Source: Penelope pileata (Eukaryota > Chordata > Aves > Galliformes > Cracidae). Taken from it: a stretch of DNA of 64,000 nt. The notes under the pieces were generated by a model. It was given only the letters and a program-made list of their open reading frames with translations, searched no databases and had not been told where the DNA came from. The DNA lies in assembly GCA_013396635.1 (NCBI GenBank), contig WBMW01001268.1, forward strand, positions 887,039 to 951,038, given 5' to 3'. Positions 48,501-59,300 of this stretch are shown here, piece after piece. The translations under genes and the position numbers were made by a program. Within the stretch, counting starts at the first letter, position 1. Each line of letters opens with the position of its first letter.

Positions 48501-48832
48501 CTAATTAATGATGAATGTCTTTCAGATGCTTGCACGTAGATGTGGAGTTCAAGGCTGAAGACTCCTGAAGTTCCTAGAAGCTAGAGAGATGCAGATTCAC
48601 ACCATGTCAAAGGTTCAAGCTGAAAAAAGAAGGGAGATGGGTCGTCACAGATTACTTTTTTGCTGCATTTCTGTTGTCATTTATTAGTTGGGCTAGAAGA
48701 ATATGGCGGTGGTCAAGAGAAACACAATGAAGGTAGTAATGTGGTCCCAGCAGACTTGTTTATGATGAAGTAAATTCATCTGATAAATTTAATAAACTTA
48801 CATGTTGATTAAGTGTATCATTAGTTAATTTC
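45530..48832. other. Intergenic, no gene recognised
   Basis: AT-rich sequence beyond TRIP11. Short open frames occur, but none has a recognisable domain, splice-linked partner or repeat match. Confidence 0.6.
48072..48104. repeat. A-rich low-complexity run
   Basis: AACACAAAACAAACA followed by an A run. Confidence 0.8.
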
Positions 48833-49654
48833 GCAAATTCAAAACAGTCTGTTGTGCTCATAATAAGATGCAAGAACTATTCCTATTTTGAAGATCAGTA
48901 CCAGTTGCTAGGGGTCAAAGCATTTCAACATTTTTAAAAACAAAGTCAAACTCGGCATCCAAAGCTTGAAAAAACTTGGCAAAATATGCAAATGAGACAA
49001 TTTCATCACTAAGATTATGCCTTCTAGACACGGTTTCTGGTCACCGGTGGCAACAGCTGCCCACGGTTCTGTAGTGGTGTTCTGGTTTGCTTTGGGAGGG
49101 CGGATTTTGTCCTAAGTTGACAAAGAACGGAGGAGATGGCTGTGGCTTCTTACTCAACAATCTGGCCTGAGACTGGGAAACAAATCTGTGATCGTAAAGA
49201 AGGGATCTCCTGGACCCTTGTGATTTGATTTACATTAGGAGAGACAGCTTGGCATTAACATTTTCTTAAGTGATGAGCAAGCTTTGGATCATACCGCACG
49301 TAGCCTGTCATCCTCAAAGCATCAATCTGCTGTCAAGTATTAGGCGTATAAACATTTCACTATTTGACTTACGTAGAAATGCATGTAAACTCTTTTCTAC
49401 AGTCTTAAACCCTGTACAGTCTCAGATAGTGGTTCTATTATACAGTCAGACGGAAGAGACCGAGGAAGGAAGCTTGTGTGCACGTAGGAGTCTTTGATCG
49501 TCTATTCCTGATGTGTATTTTCATGAAGTCCAGTTTTGTTTCGGCAAGACCCAGCCTATGTCAAGGCTTAAGCCCCCTGCTCTGTAGGAGCATAAGAGGA
49601 ACATTCACTTCAGTGTTTTTATTGTAGCTGGCAAGTACCTACAGAGCTGCTGAC
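48833..49654 (+). repeat. 822-bp direct repeat, left copy
   Basis: Base-for-base counterpart of 50642-51463 at a constant offset of 1809. It runs from GCAAATTCAAAACAGTC to GAGCTGCTGAC and stops exactly at the gap. Only a few substitutions separate the copies. Confidence 0.95.
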
Positions 49655-50641
49655 NNNNNNNNNNNNNNNNNNNNNNNNNNNNNNNNNNNNNNNNNNNNNN
49701 NNNNNNNNNNNNNNNNNNNNNNNNNNNNNNNNNNNNNNNNNNNNNNNNNNNNNNNNNNNNNNNNNNNNNNNNNNNNNNNNNNNNNNNNNNNNNNNNNNNN
49801 NNNNNNNNNNNNNNNNNNNNNNNNNNNNNNNNNNNNNNNNNNNNNNNNNNNNNNNNNNNNNNNNNNNNNNNNNNNNNNNNNNNNNNNNNNNNNNNNNNNN
49901 NNNNNNNNNNNNNNNNNNNNNNNNNNNNNNNNNNNNNNNNNNNNNNNNNNNNNNNNNNNNNNNNNNNNNNNNNNNNNNNNNNNNNNNNNNNNNNNNNNNN
50001 NNNNNNNNNNNNNNNNNNNNNNNNNNNNNNNNNNNNNNNNNNNNNNNNNNNNNNNNNNNNNNNNNNNNNNNNNNNNNNNNNNNNNNNNNNNNNNNNNNNN
50101 NNNNNNNNNNNNNNNNNNNNNNNNNNNNNNNNNNNNNNNNNNNNNNNNNNNNNNNNNNNNNNNNNNNNNNNNNNNNNNNNNNNNNNNNNNNNNNNNNNNN
50201 NNNNNNNNNNNNNNNNNNNNNNNNNNNNNNNNNNNNNNNNNNNNNNNNNNNNNNNNNNNNNNNNNNNNNNNNNNNNNNNNNNNNNNNNNNNNNNNNNNNN
50301 NNNNNNNNNNNNNNNNNNNNNNNNNNNNNNNNNNNNNNNNNNNNNNNNNNNNNNNNNNNNNNNNNNNNNNNNNNNNNNNNNNNNNNNNNNNNNNNNNNNN
50401 NNNNNNNNNNNNNNNNNNNNNNNNNNNNNNNNNNNNNNNNNNNNNNNNNNNNNNNNNNNNNNNNNNNNNNNNNNNNNNNNNNNNNNNNNNNNNNNNNNNN
50501 NNNNNNNNNNNNNNNNNNNNNNNNNNNNNNNNNNNNNNNNNNNNNNNNNNNNNNNNNNNNNNNNNNNNNNNNNNNNNNNNNNNNNNNNNNNNNNNNNNNN
50601 NNNNNNNNNNNNNNNNNNNNNNNNNNNNNNNNNNNNNNNNN
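49655..50641. other. 987-base assembly gap
   Basis: Unbroken N. The flanks are the two ends of one repeated 822-bp segment. Confidence 0.99.
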
Positions 50642-51463
50642 GCAAATTCAAAACAGTCTGTTGTGCTCATAATAAGATGCAAGAACTATTCCTATTTTGA
50701 AGATCAGTACCAGTTGCTAGGGGTCAAAGCATTTCAACATTTTTTAAAAAAAAGTCAAACTCGGCATCCAAAGCTTGAAAAAACTTGGCAAAATATGCAA
50801 ATGAGACAGTTTCATCGCTAAGATTATGCCTTCTAGACACGGTTTCTGGTCACCGGTGGCAACAGCTGCCCACGGTTCTGTAGTGGTGTTCTGGTTTGCT
50901 TTGGGAGGGCGGATTTTGTCCTAAGTTGACAAAGAACGGAGGAGATGGCTGTGGCTTCTTACTCAACAATCTGGCCTGAGACTGGGAAACAAATCTGTGA
51001 TCATAAAGAAGGGATCTCCTGGACCCTTGTGATTTGATTTACATTAGGAGAGACAGCTTGGCATTAACATTTTCTTAAGTGATGAGCAAGCTTTGGATCA
51101 TACCGCACGTAGCCTGTCATCCTCAAAGCATCAATCTGCTGTCAAGTATTAGGCGTATAAACATTTCACTATTTGACTTACGTAGAAATGCATGTAAACT
51201 CTTTTCTACAGTCTTAAACCCTGTACAGTCTCAGATAGTGGTTCTATTATACAGTCAGACGGAAGAGACCGAGGAAGGAAGCTTGTGTGCACGTAGGAGT
51301 CTTTGATCGTCTATTCCTGATGTGTATTTTCATGAAGTCCAGTTTTGTTTCGGCAAGACCCAGCCTATGTCAAGGCTTAAGCCCCCTGCTCTGTAGGAGC
51401 ATAAGAGGAACATTCACTTCAGTGTTTTTATTGTAGCTGGCAAGTACCTACAGAGCTGCTGAC
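50642..51463 (+). repeat. 822-bp direct repeat, right copy
   Basis: Begins directly after the gap and repeats 48833-49654. Visible differences include ACAGTTTCATCGC against ACAATTTCATCAC, and GATCATAAAG against GATCGTAAAG. Confidence 0.95.
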
Positions 51464-52611
51464 AACTGCGGAGTTAACACATTTCATGAAGGTGTGAAAG
51501 CAAGTTGATCTGAGAAGCGAGGAAGACAACAGGTTTCCTGATTGAAGATGCTATTAATGCACAATAGCGAAGGGCAGCCATACTGCTGATGTGGGATTCC
51601 TATACCAAAGGCTAGCTAAAATGTGTATCTTGCAGCAGAAAATTTGAAGGTGAATTGTTTCCTAGAAAAAGGGTTTTGTTCACCACCGCGAGTGGAAAAT
51701 GCCTTTCTGGGAGTACCTTGCCATTTGGGAGTATCCTGACAAAACCAAAGTAACTGATAGCATCCAGTGCATGCAACGTCAAATTTGTCTTCCTAGTAAG
51801 AAAAATGAGTATCCCAAACCAGGATTTCTTGTGTGTGTGTTTTGCATCAAAACTTCAGCTTCACAGAGTCACAAACTGTTTTGCATTATGGAAAGATGAA
51901 GTCATTTGAGACAGACTCTGAAACGACTCTAGAAGACTTTCTAAAATGGTGAAGGTGAGTCTTGTCTGGATTGTCAGGAAATCTTGGAATGGCTTTACTC
52001 TCCGTCCCATCTGTTCCTAAGTTCTTTAAAGGCACCTCTCTGTACTATCATTCAGTCAGCACAGCACACTACTCAGATGTTCACGTGAGTTTGGTCAGGG
52101 CATTTGGTGTGTGAGCTGGGCTGGTGTGCTGCTCATCTGCAGAGAAAGACAGCTAGAGAATAGATACGTGCTTTTTAACAGTCTGGCAACATTTCTCAGA
52201 CTTTGAGAAGACCATTTTTCTTACCAAGAAAGCAGTGTTCAGTTCAGCTTTAGTGCTTCGTGTCTGCTAAACCTGTCAGCAGCAGCGAATTTTGCACGTG
52301 TATCAGGTGGGGACTGCAGTGAAGGGAGTTGCAAGCATTCCTATACCTGCAGCAGTGTTTGCCATGGAATAGACCAGAAATTGTTTCCCAGTGACTCAGC
52401 CTGGATTTTAATGCTTGCAATTAACCATTTATTTTAATGAGAGAAACATTTAAAAAGCATTGGTCTGATTAGCGTAAGAGATCACAACATTTGAGTTATG
52501 GTTAACTATCATTAGAGGTTTTTGTTTTGACAGAACAGAATTTAAAAGCCCTGTTGTGTGTGGCAGTTCAACAAGCACTGGCAGGCAACAGAATCCTGAG
52601 CTAATCAGTTC
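51464..52611. other. Intergenic, no gene recognised
   Basis: Unique-looking sequence between the duplicated segment and the mariner element. Nothing recognised. Confidence 0.6.
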
Positions 52612-53148
52612 TACGTGGGTCGCTCCGAAAGTAATGCCTCCTATTTATTTCCATGGAAACTACAATGGAAACAAAGAGCAGAATAACATTGTTTGATAGA
52701 GCAAATCCTCAGCTACAAAACTCTATTTCTCAATATAGGCACCACCATTAGCTGTGCATTGTCCCCAGCCATGAACAAGAGCCTGCATGCTGCGCTTATC
52801 AAAATCCACACCAGCGGAGGTGACTCCCTGTCACCACTGCTGAAATGCACCACCCACCCCTCCCTGTGCTCACAGCCACTGTTTGCTCTCCAGAAACGTT
52901 CAGCAAGCATTGATGAATGTCAATGGGTGCCATTTTCTCCTGCATGGAGGAATTCAATGCCACACCTTTGCTGACGCCATTTGGTCAGAGTGCCCCTCTG
53001 CTGCCATCTGTCCCACAGCAACAACATGGAATGGGATATTGGTGGGAAGGTTCAGCCTCTGCTGCCAAACAACCAACATCTGCCTCTGACATCGTGGGCC
53101 AACAGAATAAAACAGGAGGCATTACTTCTGGAGCAGCCCTCATCGGTA
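52612..53148. mobile_element. Internally deleted mariner-like element (Mariner1_GG/Galluhop type)
   Basis: Left end GTGGGTCGCTCCGAAAGTAA, then TGCCTCCTATTTATT. The right end read in reverse is GAGGGCTGCTCCAGAAGTAA, then TGCCTCCTGTTTTAT, so these are clear but imperfect terminal inverted repeats. A TA lies just outside each end, as mariners require. At about 535 bp it is far shorter than an autonomous 1.2-1.3 kb copy, and no intact transposase frame remains. The family name is from memory of avian repeats. Confidence 0.72.
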
Positions 53149-55493
53149 GGAAACAAACTTCTTAGGCATAGTTTTTTCAGCGGTTAATGAACTGAGCCTG
53201 AAACTTACTGCACCGACAAGCAAGAATGTTATGCTGTCTCCCTTAGTGCAAAGGAAGCCTAAATCTTCTGGGAGCTATCTGGATACAGTTTAAATATCAA
53301 CCAAATTGTCAAGGTAAGGGAAATCCTAGCAGTGCTTCTGTGTGGTTAACCCTAAGCTTTTCATCTGCAAACTCAGATACTGTGTTTCACTCCACTGAAT
53401 TCCATGATGGCCATGTGAGATGGATTGAGTTGCGCCATAGCCTGGTTTGGTGTGCAGACCAAAGAGGTTTTACGGAGGTGAGGCAGCTGGGTAATATTTC
53501 TTTCGTGTCAGTATGAAAATGTTAACTGTTATCCATCACTCTAGCACAGCCACTTCATAGCTAATGCTTGTTGATGGAATATTAAATAGTCCAAAGAGTC
53601 AAGGAAAAAAAGCCCAAAATGGTGTGTGTTACAGTTCGGCAGCTTTTGTGGAGGTGGTTCTGTCCAGCGAGCACAGTCAGGGGATTCATTTTGATATAAT
53701 AAAAGCAGCGTTAGCTCATGACCCCCTAGAATGGGAAACACTACTAAACATTACCCTCTGAGAACAGGAAGCCAAGAGTTATAATGCTTCAGATTCAAAC
53801 TTCAGCAAATGAGCAAGTGCTTATCTTCGTGCTCCCTAACGTTTTGAAAATATGACCTTTGTATATGACCCGGAGAGACAGTCCGGGGGAACGGTGCTGC
53901 AGAAGCCACTGTTAAGCTTGCCAGATGCAACTGGGTTAATGCAACTAAATGTGAGTAACATGATTTATACAACTTAGGTACTCTGAATCCATGCGGTTCC
54001 TGAACAGTAAACATAATACTATCAGTGAAATTATTTTTAGCTTAAACAACAAAGTGGCAACTGGATATCAACAGTACAACAGCGAGAGAGAGTAGTGGTT
54101 TTGAGCAGATGCTGAGTCTAGCTGGATAAGAGCGTTAGTTCTTAAGTGTGAATATCTAGAAAAGATGAGATTTGTAAACGCTATTTCCCAAGACAATTAG
54201 TAGTGACCATGAGAGTTATCCGGAGTGCTTTCAGGTGCAGGAGTTTGAGATATTGCATATAGGAAGGAAAATGAGGGATTCAACATTCACTTGGTCACGA
54301 GGGGAGACAACCGCATGAAATGTTGGTTCTAAATTTGACCTTTTCTACATAAAGATATTACAAAGGTATATTTTCTACATAAAGATACACATAAAAGATT
54401 TGGCTGTCTCCTACAGCGGTTTTCTGTAATGTTATAAGGTATTAAAATACTGTGTCTTGAGTCCAGCTTTTGCTTGTAATGAGTGGGTGTTTCCAGAATC
54501 AGAAGCAAACCGCTGAGCTGATTCTGATTTGTCTGTATGTTTTAGTTTACGTGCCATACCAAGGTTCTAACACTAAGTTGTACCAGGAGTGAAAATACAG
54601 TAAAGCGAGCGGCTTGAGTGGTAGATCAGAGCACTGAACAATATCAAAAGCGAAGCTTTTTCTGGAAATACAATTGGAAAATATTTAGACTGCGCTTTGC
54701 TCTGCGTGCTGAAGTAGTGGGTGCCAATAAAAATGTAGGCAAGCAGAGGATTGCCTTATTTTTGACAACAGGAGCAGGAACAGATGTGTTTAACAGTTTT
54801 CGGTTAACTTAGGGGAGGCTTATTATGAAACTAAAAAAATTTGAGCACAGGATTCTAAATGAAACGAATGAGTCATAGCTAGACTTGCCAGATCTGTCTG
54901 GACCCAAACCCAGACCCTGAATAGTACGCTGTCTGCAGAGTGCTTGGGACCAGGGACCTCCAGAGTGCTACCTGTGGGCAAAGGTCGTGTAGGTGGTAAC
55001 TCTGTCCTTACTGGGCTCTTACAGAGCAACGGCTGTGGTGTGCCGCCCCAAATCTGCTTACATGAACTGGGGATTCAGAGAGTCCCTGGCACTCTGGCTG
55101 CAATGTTCTGAACTCAGTCAGCGGCTGCGGTCGGTCAGATGCTTTGCAGGCATCCTGAGGCCGGCACCGCCCTGGCCAAATGTGGCTAGTAAATCGAGTC
55201 ACATGTAAGCTAGCTACATGAAGGAAAAGATTTCCATGACAAACTGAAGTGGGAAAGGGAAATATCAGAAATCAAAACTGATCAGAACCTGAAGGGCCAG
55301 CCTTCCAGTTCTGGAGGCATAAACTAAACCCTGATGGCAGGTCATGCTGTGACTGGACTGGGCCTGTAACTCTCAGGAGGAAGCTTACATGTACTCCGTC
55401 ACAGTGATGTCATCTTGACTTTGCATGTGGCACATAGACCCCTAGTTGCCCATAGTAGTGATGCATTTGGCTGCTACTAAAAGAAGAATGCCA
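53149..55493. other. Intergenic, mostly unassigned
   Basis: It contains a GC-richer block (about 54,890-55,210) that could be an old repeat or LTR piece, but I cannot name it. No coding exon recognised. Confidence 0.5.
54341..54387 (+). repeat. 17-bp direct repeat
   Basis: TTTTCTACATAAAGATA occurs at 54341-54357 and 54371-54387, a 30-base period. Confidence 0.8.
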
Positions 55494-55551
55494 AAGAATC
55501 ACAGGATCATAGAGTGACTTACGTTGGAAGGGACCTTAAAGATCATCTAGG
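55494..55551 (-). repeat. CR1 3' tail fragment, reverse orientation
   Basis: AGAATCACAGGATCATAGAG, then GTTGGAAGGGACCTTAAAGA and TCATCTAGG: the last about 58 bases of a CR1, then an abrupt break. Confidence 0.8.
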
Positions 55552-55961
55552 AGAGAAGATGGCTTTGGTGCCCAGAAGTTCCACTTCAAAAAGCAGTTGG
55601 ATGTGCCTTGCTTTGGGTCCTTCCCTCACTCCAGCCCCCTGTCTTCTAAAGTATCTCAGCAGATGTTCTAATTGCGTGCCCCAGTAACAGGATCCCCGGG
55701 AGTCCTGGCCACCCCTAGCTCGGCCTCGGTGCCATTCCGTGGTCCTTCTCATCAGCTGCCAAGGGTGGTTAGAAAGGCAGTAGATTCAGTCCCAGACTTA
55801 AAAAGATATGACAACTGTTTTATAAAGCACTTAATGGAAACCTGTTCAATGTAGTATTGTGCTTGGTATCTTTTGTTCTTGTAGTACTGGGGAATTTTGT
55901 GAGGTGCTACAGTAGGTAATTCAGCAGTTACACAGGTTCACACTTAATTTCTAATGTCAAG

Positions 55962-56330
55962 TGAGCTCTGATGAACTGTTAGTCGTCATTTTGTTGATTT
56001 GTTCTACAGCCCCTTCTACTGTCACTTCGATTTTAGGCAGGTTCTCCAGAGTCTCCTTTTTCTTTCTTTTTCTCTCTCTCTTTTTTTTTTTTTTTTTAAT
56101 TCTCCAATGGGAACCTCTTGAGATTTCTCTAGCAAATACGGATAACAAAAAATCACTTAATTTTCTTCCGTGATTTTATCTTTTCTAAGCACTATTTTTT
56201 TACCTTGTTCATCTGCTGGTTTTGCAGACTGTTTGGCAGCTTTCCTGCTCTTGGTGTGTCTGAAAAATAATTTATTATTAGCTTTTATGCCTCTTACAAT
56301 TTGCTTCTCAAACGTTACTGGCCTGCTTTT
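55962..56330 (-). pseudogene. Degenerate LINE (CR1/L2-like) ORF2 remnant
   Basis: On the minus strand the translation has FEKQIVRGIKANNKLFFRHT, then SRKAAKQSAK and DEQGKK, a stop, SVFAREIS, and after a pyrimidine-tract interruption ENLPKIEVTVEGAVEQINKM. The order and spacing match the LINE linker between endonuclease and reverse transcriptase (the I-K-N-K-F-F-x-Y, SVF and IEVTEEEV blocks). No RT catalytic motif remains. It is recognised by pattern only, without a search. Confidence 0.45.
56050..56099. repeat. Pyrimidine-rich tract
   Basis: TTTTTCTTTC, CTCTCTCTC and a T17-class run. On the minus strand it reads as Lys/Arg codons and sits inside the LINE remnant. Confidence 0.85.
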
Positions 56331-56399
56331 TTGTGCTTTTACACTCAACCTGTCAGTGTTTTTGTTCCTATTTTCCTCGTCTGGCACAACCCCAGCATC

Positions 56400-59300
56400 T
56401 TGAATTTTTGCTCTGAAACCGTGGACAAAATGGGGACTGACTGCTTTATCAAGTTCCTGCAGTGGAGTCTGTTAGCCACGCGAGCACCTCTGTAAGGAGA
56501 GGGGTCCAGTGCCACTGGTTTCTTGTATGGCTGCTTGAGGTTCTGTGCCCCAGCAGCACCAGGCTGGAGTGGAGCCGCCCAGAGCAGCAAGGCTGATGCT
56601 GCAGGGGGAAGCGCCGGGTCCCGCTGAGTAGATTGTGCTGTTGACAACCAGCACAAGGCAAAGCAAGGACAGTGGATGAAGAAAAGAAACAATGTGCAGA
56701 AAGCTGCATCCTTTTGCAAGGTTTTGTGAGAGTTGCAGCACGTGCACAGCAGAACTAGCAAAGAGCAGAAGCATCCACTGCTCACTGGAATTCCTCACAG
56801 AAATGGCACCCGCAGCATTCTGAATTTCTTCTGTTTAGGAGTCCTCATTGCTGCAGAGTAGCAAATAATGAACCTGAAAACCATTTTTATCACCCGGTTT
56901 CATAGCCAATTGATTTCCAAATGGTATGCTTAACTCGTGAAGCCCCAAATTAGCAGGTGAATTGTGAAATGGTGAAATTCAGGCTATGGGAATAGGCAAA
57001 TTTAAAGGGGAAAAAAAAAAAAGACAATCTCTAATAAGAGTAAAAAAAAAATAGATTTTTTAAAAAACATTCTTTTACTGTACTTGTCACCTAAAAGACT
57101 AGTCACTCCAAAACGAAACCCAAAATTACTGAAGAAAATTTTAAAACATCTTCTGGGGTTAGGAAAGCAATTAAGTACAAAAGTAAGTCAGACTTAGCCC
57201 TCTCCTCATATGGAAAGGTTCTGCCAGTCCTGCGTTTGTATAAAACGGTAATTGAGAGGTATACAACACAATAAACCATTAGATAAGGAAAAGAAGCAAA
57301 AAATGTAGGCATCCTTACTGATTGTTTTATTGGAATAAAATAAATAAATAAAAGAAGTCTTTGCTTATAGGTATACAGCTGTAAGGAATGAAACATGTTT
57401 AAAAGGGGAATGTTTTCCACCTGGAAAGAGACGAGCTCTGGAACAGAGGCATGATGTCAAATATTTTTCTACTCTGTGTTCATCAGCAGGGTTCTGGCAG
57501 GTGCCCTTACCAAAATAGTGCACATACTTGAGAACATTCAAACACTCCCTTTGGGAGATGGCATTTCCACAGACTTGTTTGGGTTTGCTCTGAACCTGAA
57601 GTGTGTTAATGGAAAATGCAGTAAATGTTTGATGCTACGGAGGCTAATGTTTTTCCCTGGATTAAAATGAAGTGAATTACTAAGCAAACTAAAAAGGAGA
57701 AAGGATGCTCAACTAAATCTGTGAAAAAATTGCCAAAATGTTAATCTCACGTGATGGAAATAGTGTACCTGAGAGAGGAGGGAGTACAGGTGAAGCTGAA
57801 GCTTTACCAGCACACGTACCCCAGCAGGCAGGGAATGCTTCCAGGGTGATTTGGAACAGTGAGCTACTGTCTCAAGGCAGCTGCCCTGATGCGCACCCTG
57901 ATGCTGTTGTGAACAGATGGGCCCAGTGTGTTTGCTGTTGTGTACAAGCTATTAAAGAACTGAGAAACCACAGAAAACGGTGCAGTCTTCAGGCAGTTAA
58001 ACATAAAATAAAATGGTCCTGAATATTTCTGAGGGACATTTTAGTAGATATTTCTAGTCATCTGCTCATAATTGGAGACCAATGGCACAGGCAAGTGCAA
58101 AGACTGAATGTTGGCTTGCTGAAATAGTGAAGTAGTCTTTAGTTTTGGTCCAGAGGCATTAATGGTTTTATGTCTTCATTTATGGGAGGTCGTTCTCAGC
58201 TGAATCTGGTCATAAAGAATTGATGTTCCCTTCTAAAGGGGTCTGGTAAGCATCCTCTCACAGATTAAAGAGCATTGTTTCCAACCACACTCTCTAGAGC
58301 ATTTGACAAAAACGCAGAGGAGAAAGGACTGCAGCCTAGGTTATCTACACTCCAATCTTATAAAATAAACAAATAACAAACTGAAATGTCTGTCTGGTTT
58401 CAGGCAAAACGTGAACTGCCATTCCCAGAGCTACACTCAAACATGAGATTCAAAAGAAAAGAGTGGACATATCCTGATGCCAAGACATTGATCTGGGCAT
58501 CGTAATCTCAGATGCCAACAGCTCAAGCAGAAGCAATCAGTTCTGAAGGAGATATTTTGTCTTTAATTACAGGATTATGCTCAGTATGCTTTTATCAGTA
58601 ATATAGTTTCAGAAGGAAAACTGTAGGACATTTAAAGATCGGAAAATCAAGAAGAGAATGAATGAATGTTATATGCTGTTGGAAATAATTAGTAGTACTG
58701 AGGGACCTGTTGGGGGTTGCCACATGCACAAAAATTACTGTGAAAAACTCCATGTTTTTCCTGGGAAAGTTATCAAAAGTTTTTTGTTTTCTTGTTTGCT
58801 TTGCTTTTTGCTGTGGAAAAAAAAGGAACAAAAGCTAAGCATTCTTCCAAGAATATTATTCTTATTTTTCTCAGGTGGCCTTCCTAGACCTTCCTAGAAA
58901 AGACTCCAGCTAAGCAAGTGATCATGAGCACCACACTTGATTTCACTAAAGGTAACATACCTGAAATAGTTTTGTCTTACAGCCGATGCAGTTCATTGGG
59001 CACTGGTTTAAGCTCTTTGGGTTTTGGTATGTACCGGCTAGATCCTACTATTCCTCGTTTCATGGGATGATTAATATGTTTTCAGAGTAATGAAGTTCAG
59101 TCAGAGTCCACATTTTGTGTTGCTACATTTCAGAATGGAGCCAGTGTTGCCTGGGTTTTCCATTGATAACCTTTCTAGGTAAAAGTGAAGGTGCTGTTAG
59201 AAGCCAGTAACAGAGCGACCACAGACCTGCAGGTATACAAGAAGTTAGATGAGACAAAAAAAAACTTTTGATTACATAGTCCACCTGATGGAGCGCTCAG

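Noticed and set aside
49605..50682. Two minus-strand frames of about 348 residues
   Set aside because: They are made almost wholly of undetermined bases in the gap.
49270..51306. Identical 75-residue frames in the two 822-bp copies
   Set aside because: They look conserved only because the segment is duplicated; no similarity to a known protein.
56345..56785. 146-residue minus-strand frame
   Set aside because: Cys/Leu-rich start, no recognisable domain, and it overlaps other open frames. At most the lower end touches the LINE remnant region.
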